Shown here: piece by piece, positions 5,725 to 6,769 of the stretch
Layout: the number at the start of each line of letters is the position of its first letter
How positions within the stretch are numbered: the stretch's first letter is position 1
NCBI GenBank assembly: GCA_964387355.1
Contig: CAYLWJ010000106.1
Coordinates: 1-6,769 of the forward strand
DNA length: 6,769 nt
Direction: 5' to 3'
DNA from: Calidifonticultor sp964387355
Lineage (GTDB): Bacteria > Actinomycetota > Humimicrobiia > Humimicrobiales > Humimicrobiaceae
Notes under the pieces: generated by a model
Database searches by the model: none
What the model saw: the letters and a program-made list of their open reading frames with translations, nothing else
What the model was told of the DNA's origin: nothing
Position numbers and translations under genes: made by a program

Positions 5725-6630
5725 CAAGCATTAAATATTTTTTTGGCAAAAGTAAATTTTTTAGCAAAAGCAAAAGCATATATTATTATTACTAAACCAA
5801 GGCTAGTTGTCCTTCTTTATTTTACCGGACTAGCCTCTATTCTTATTGCCTCAAGTATATATGGATTTTACTGGCAGAAAATTACTTTAATTTCAATTTC
5901 TATTATTTTATCTGTCATGGGTTCAAATGCTACAACTGCTTACATTGATAGAGAAATGGACTCTGTAATGTCCAGAACGGTTAAAAGGCCTGTTCCAACG
6001 GGGATTATAAAACCAGCTGTTAATGCTTTAATTTTTGGAACTGCGTTAGTAGTAATTGGTATTGTTCTTGCTGGGTTGGTTAATTTATTTGCAGCTATTT
6101 TTATTTTTTTAGGTTTTCTTGACAGTGCTGTAATATATAATGCATTGACTAAAAAAAAGCTTTCAATAAATATTTTACTTGGTGCTCCTGCTGGGGGAAT
6201 GCCTATTTTTGCTGGGTGGACTGCTATATCAGGCGGAAAAATAGATTTAATTTCGGTGCTGATGTTTTTCCTAGTTATGTTGTGGACTCCTATGCATATC
6301 TGGAGCCTAGCTTATTTTTATAAAAATGATTATAAAAAAGCTAATGTTCCAATGCTTCCTGTTATAATAAAAGATAAGATTTTTTTTATTTTACTTACTG
6401 TTTTAAATTTTTTGCTTATATTTTTTTCGGTTTTTATTGCTTTTTATTTTAAGCTTAGTCTTATTTACATAATTTTTTCAGTAGTTTTTGGTGCTGTAAT
6501 AATTACTTTAAGTTTTATTTTAATTATTACTAATAAAGCAATTTATGCTTGGATATTATTTAAATTCTCAAGCCCTTATCTTGGTGCAGTTTTTTTAATT
6601 TTAATAATTGAATATTTAGTTTTAAAATAA
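5719..6630 (+). CDS. ctaB: Heme O synthase (protoheme IX farnesyltransferase)
   Basis: An integral membrane UbiA-superfamily prenyltransferase of 303 aa that adds a farnesyl group to heme B to make heme O, the precursor of heme A in heme-copper oxidases. After a short basic N-terminus comes TKPRLV (25-30). The first Asp-rich motif runs from Asn70 through Asp77, Asp81 and Arg86 to RP (90-91), giving the family pattern DREMDSVMSRT. The second conserved block is LGAPAGGMPIFAGW (154-167). WTPMHIWSLA (189-198) followed by NDY and VPMLPV (210-215) is specific to CtaB/CyoE and separates it from UbiA and other prenyltransferases. The rest is a series of hydrophobic helices, eight or nine in all. It starts 27 bases after the binding-protein stop and is probably co-transcribed. 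No Shine-Dalgarno is visible, only A-rich sequence; translational coupling or a later start (TTG codon 9) is possible. No oxidase subunit or CtaA gene is in the window. Confidence 0.93.
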   Translation: MPQALNIFLAKVNFLAKAKAYIIITKPRLVVLLYFTGLASILIASSIYGFYWQKITLISISIILSVMGSNATTAYIDREMDSVMSRTVKRPVPTGIIKPAVNALIFGTALVVIGIVLAGLVNLFAAIFIFLGFLDSAVIYNALTKKKLSINILLGAPAGGMPIFAGWTAISGGKIDLISVLMFFLVMLWTPMHIWSLAYFYKNDYKKANVPMLPVIIKDKIFFILLTVLNFLLIFFSVFIAFYFKLSLIYIIFSVVFGAVIITLSFILIITNKAIYAWILFKFSSPYLGAVFLILIIEYLVLK

Positions 6631-6769
6631 AGCTTAAAATAAAATAAGTTTACTGCTATTAAAATGTTATTAAAATAAAAGATATATAAAAATTGATATT
6701 TGAAAACAAACCCTAAAAATAATTAAATTCTAATAATATTTGAATATTTGTGTATTTATTAATATGTAT

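Noticed and set aside
5719..6630. CtaB as a different UbiA-family prenyltransferase (UbiA, MenA, chlorophyll or archaeal lipid synthase)
   Set aside because: The WTPMHIWSLA block followed by NDY and VPMLPV is characteristic of heme O synthase and not of those families.
6631..6769. Start of another gene at the right edge (ATG at 6764)
   Set aside because: No Shine-Dalgarno and only two codons before the edge; the rest is AT-rich with stops in all frames. The repeated ATTAAAAT near 6658-6676 is too short and simple to call.

Overview
This is an AT-rich stretch of bacterial chromosome with five complete, intact protein genes. All five have recognisable families: a short-form malic enzyme (+), an iron-type butanol/alcohol dehydrogenase (-), a PfkB-family fructokinase (+), a sugar-binding lipoprotein of the LsrB/RhaS class (+) and a heme O synthase CtaB (+). 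I see no RNA genes, CRISPR arrays, insertion sequences or broken genes. The reading frames are full length and share the same A/T-ending codon habit, so I see no sign of recent transfer among them.

The source looks like a low-GC bacterium with strong Shine-Dalgarno signals (AAGGAG or AGGAGG). It has a carbohydrate-fermenting repertoire: fructose phosphorylation, malate to pyruvate, aldehyde to alcohol, and uptake by a lipid-anchored binding protein. CtaB is the exception, because heme O normally serves heme-copper oxidases and no respiratory gene is in view. I cannot name a phylum from sequence alone.

Layout: 1-110 is an edge fragment of less AT-rich composition, with a possible 32-aa ORF behind a perfect Shine-Dalgarno. 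111-306 is an AT-rich leader. 307-1527 is malic enzyme, converging with the dehydrogenase at 1547-2725 across only 19 bp. 2726-3113 is a divergent gene-free region holding a 12-bp tandem repeat and a long TTTAA-rich tract, with fructokinase beginning at 3114. 4101-4416 is a second gene-free region with an inverted repeat and two pairs of direct repeats, leading into the binding protein at 4417-5691. CtaB follows after 27 bp at 5719-6630, the only pair in the window close enough to be a clear co-transcription candidate. 6631-6769 has nothing I can support.

There is no convincing new multi-gene system here. The points most worth a second look are small-scale: a 13-bp duplication that places one copy over the binding-protein stop and the other over the CtaB start, the ordered repeats in the two intergenic regions, partly altered ligand residues in the binding protein, and a cofactor-site substitution in the dehydrogenase.
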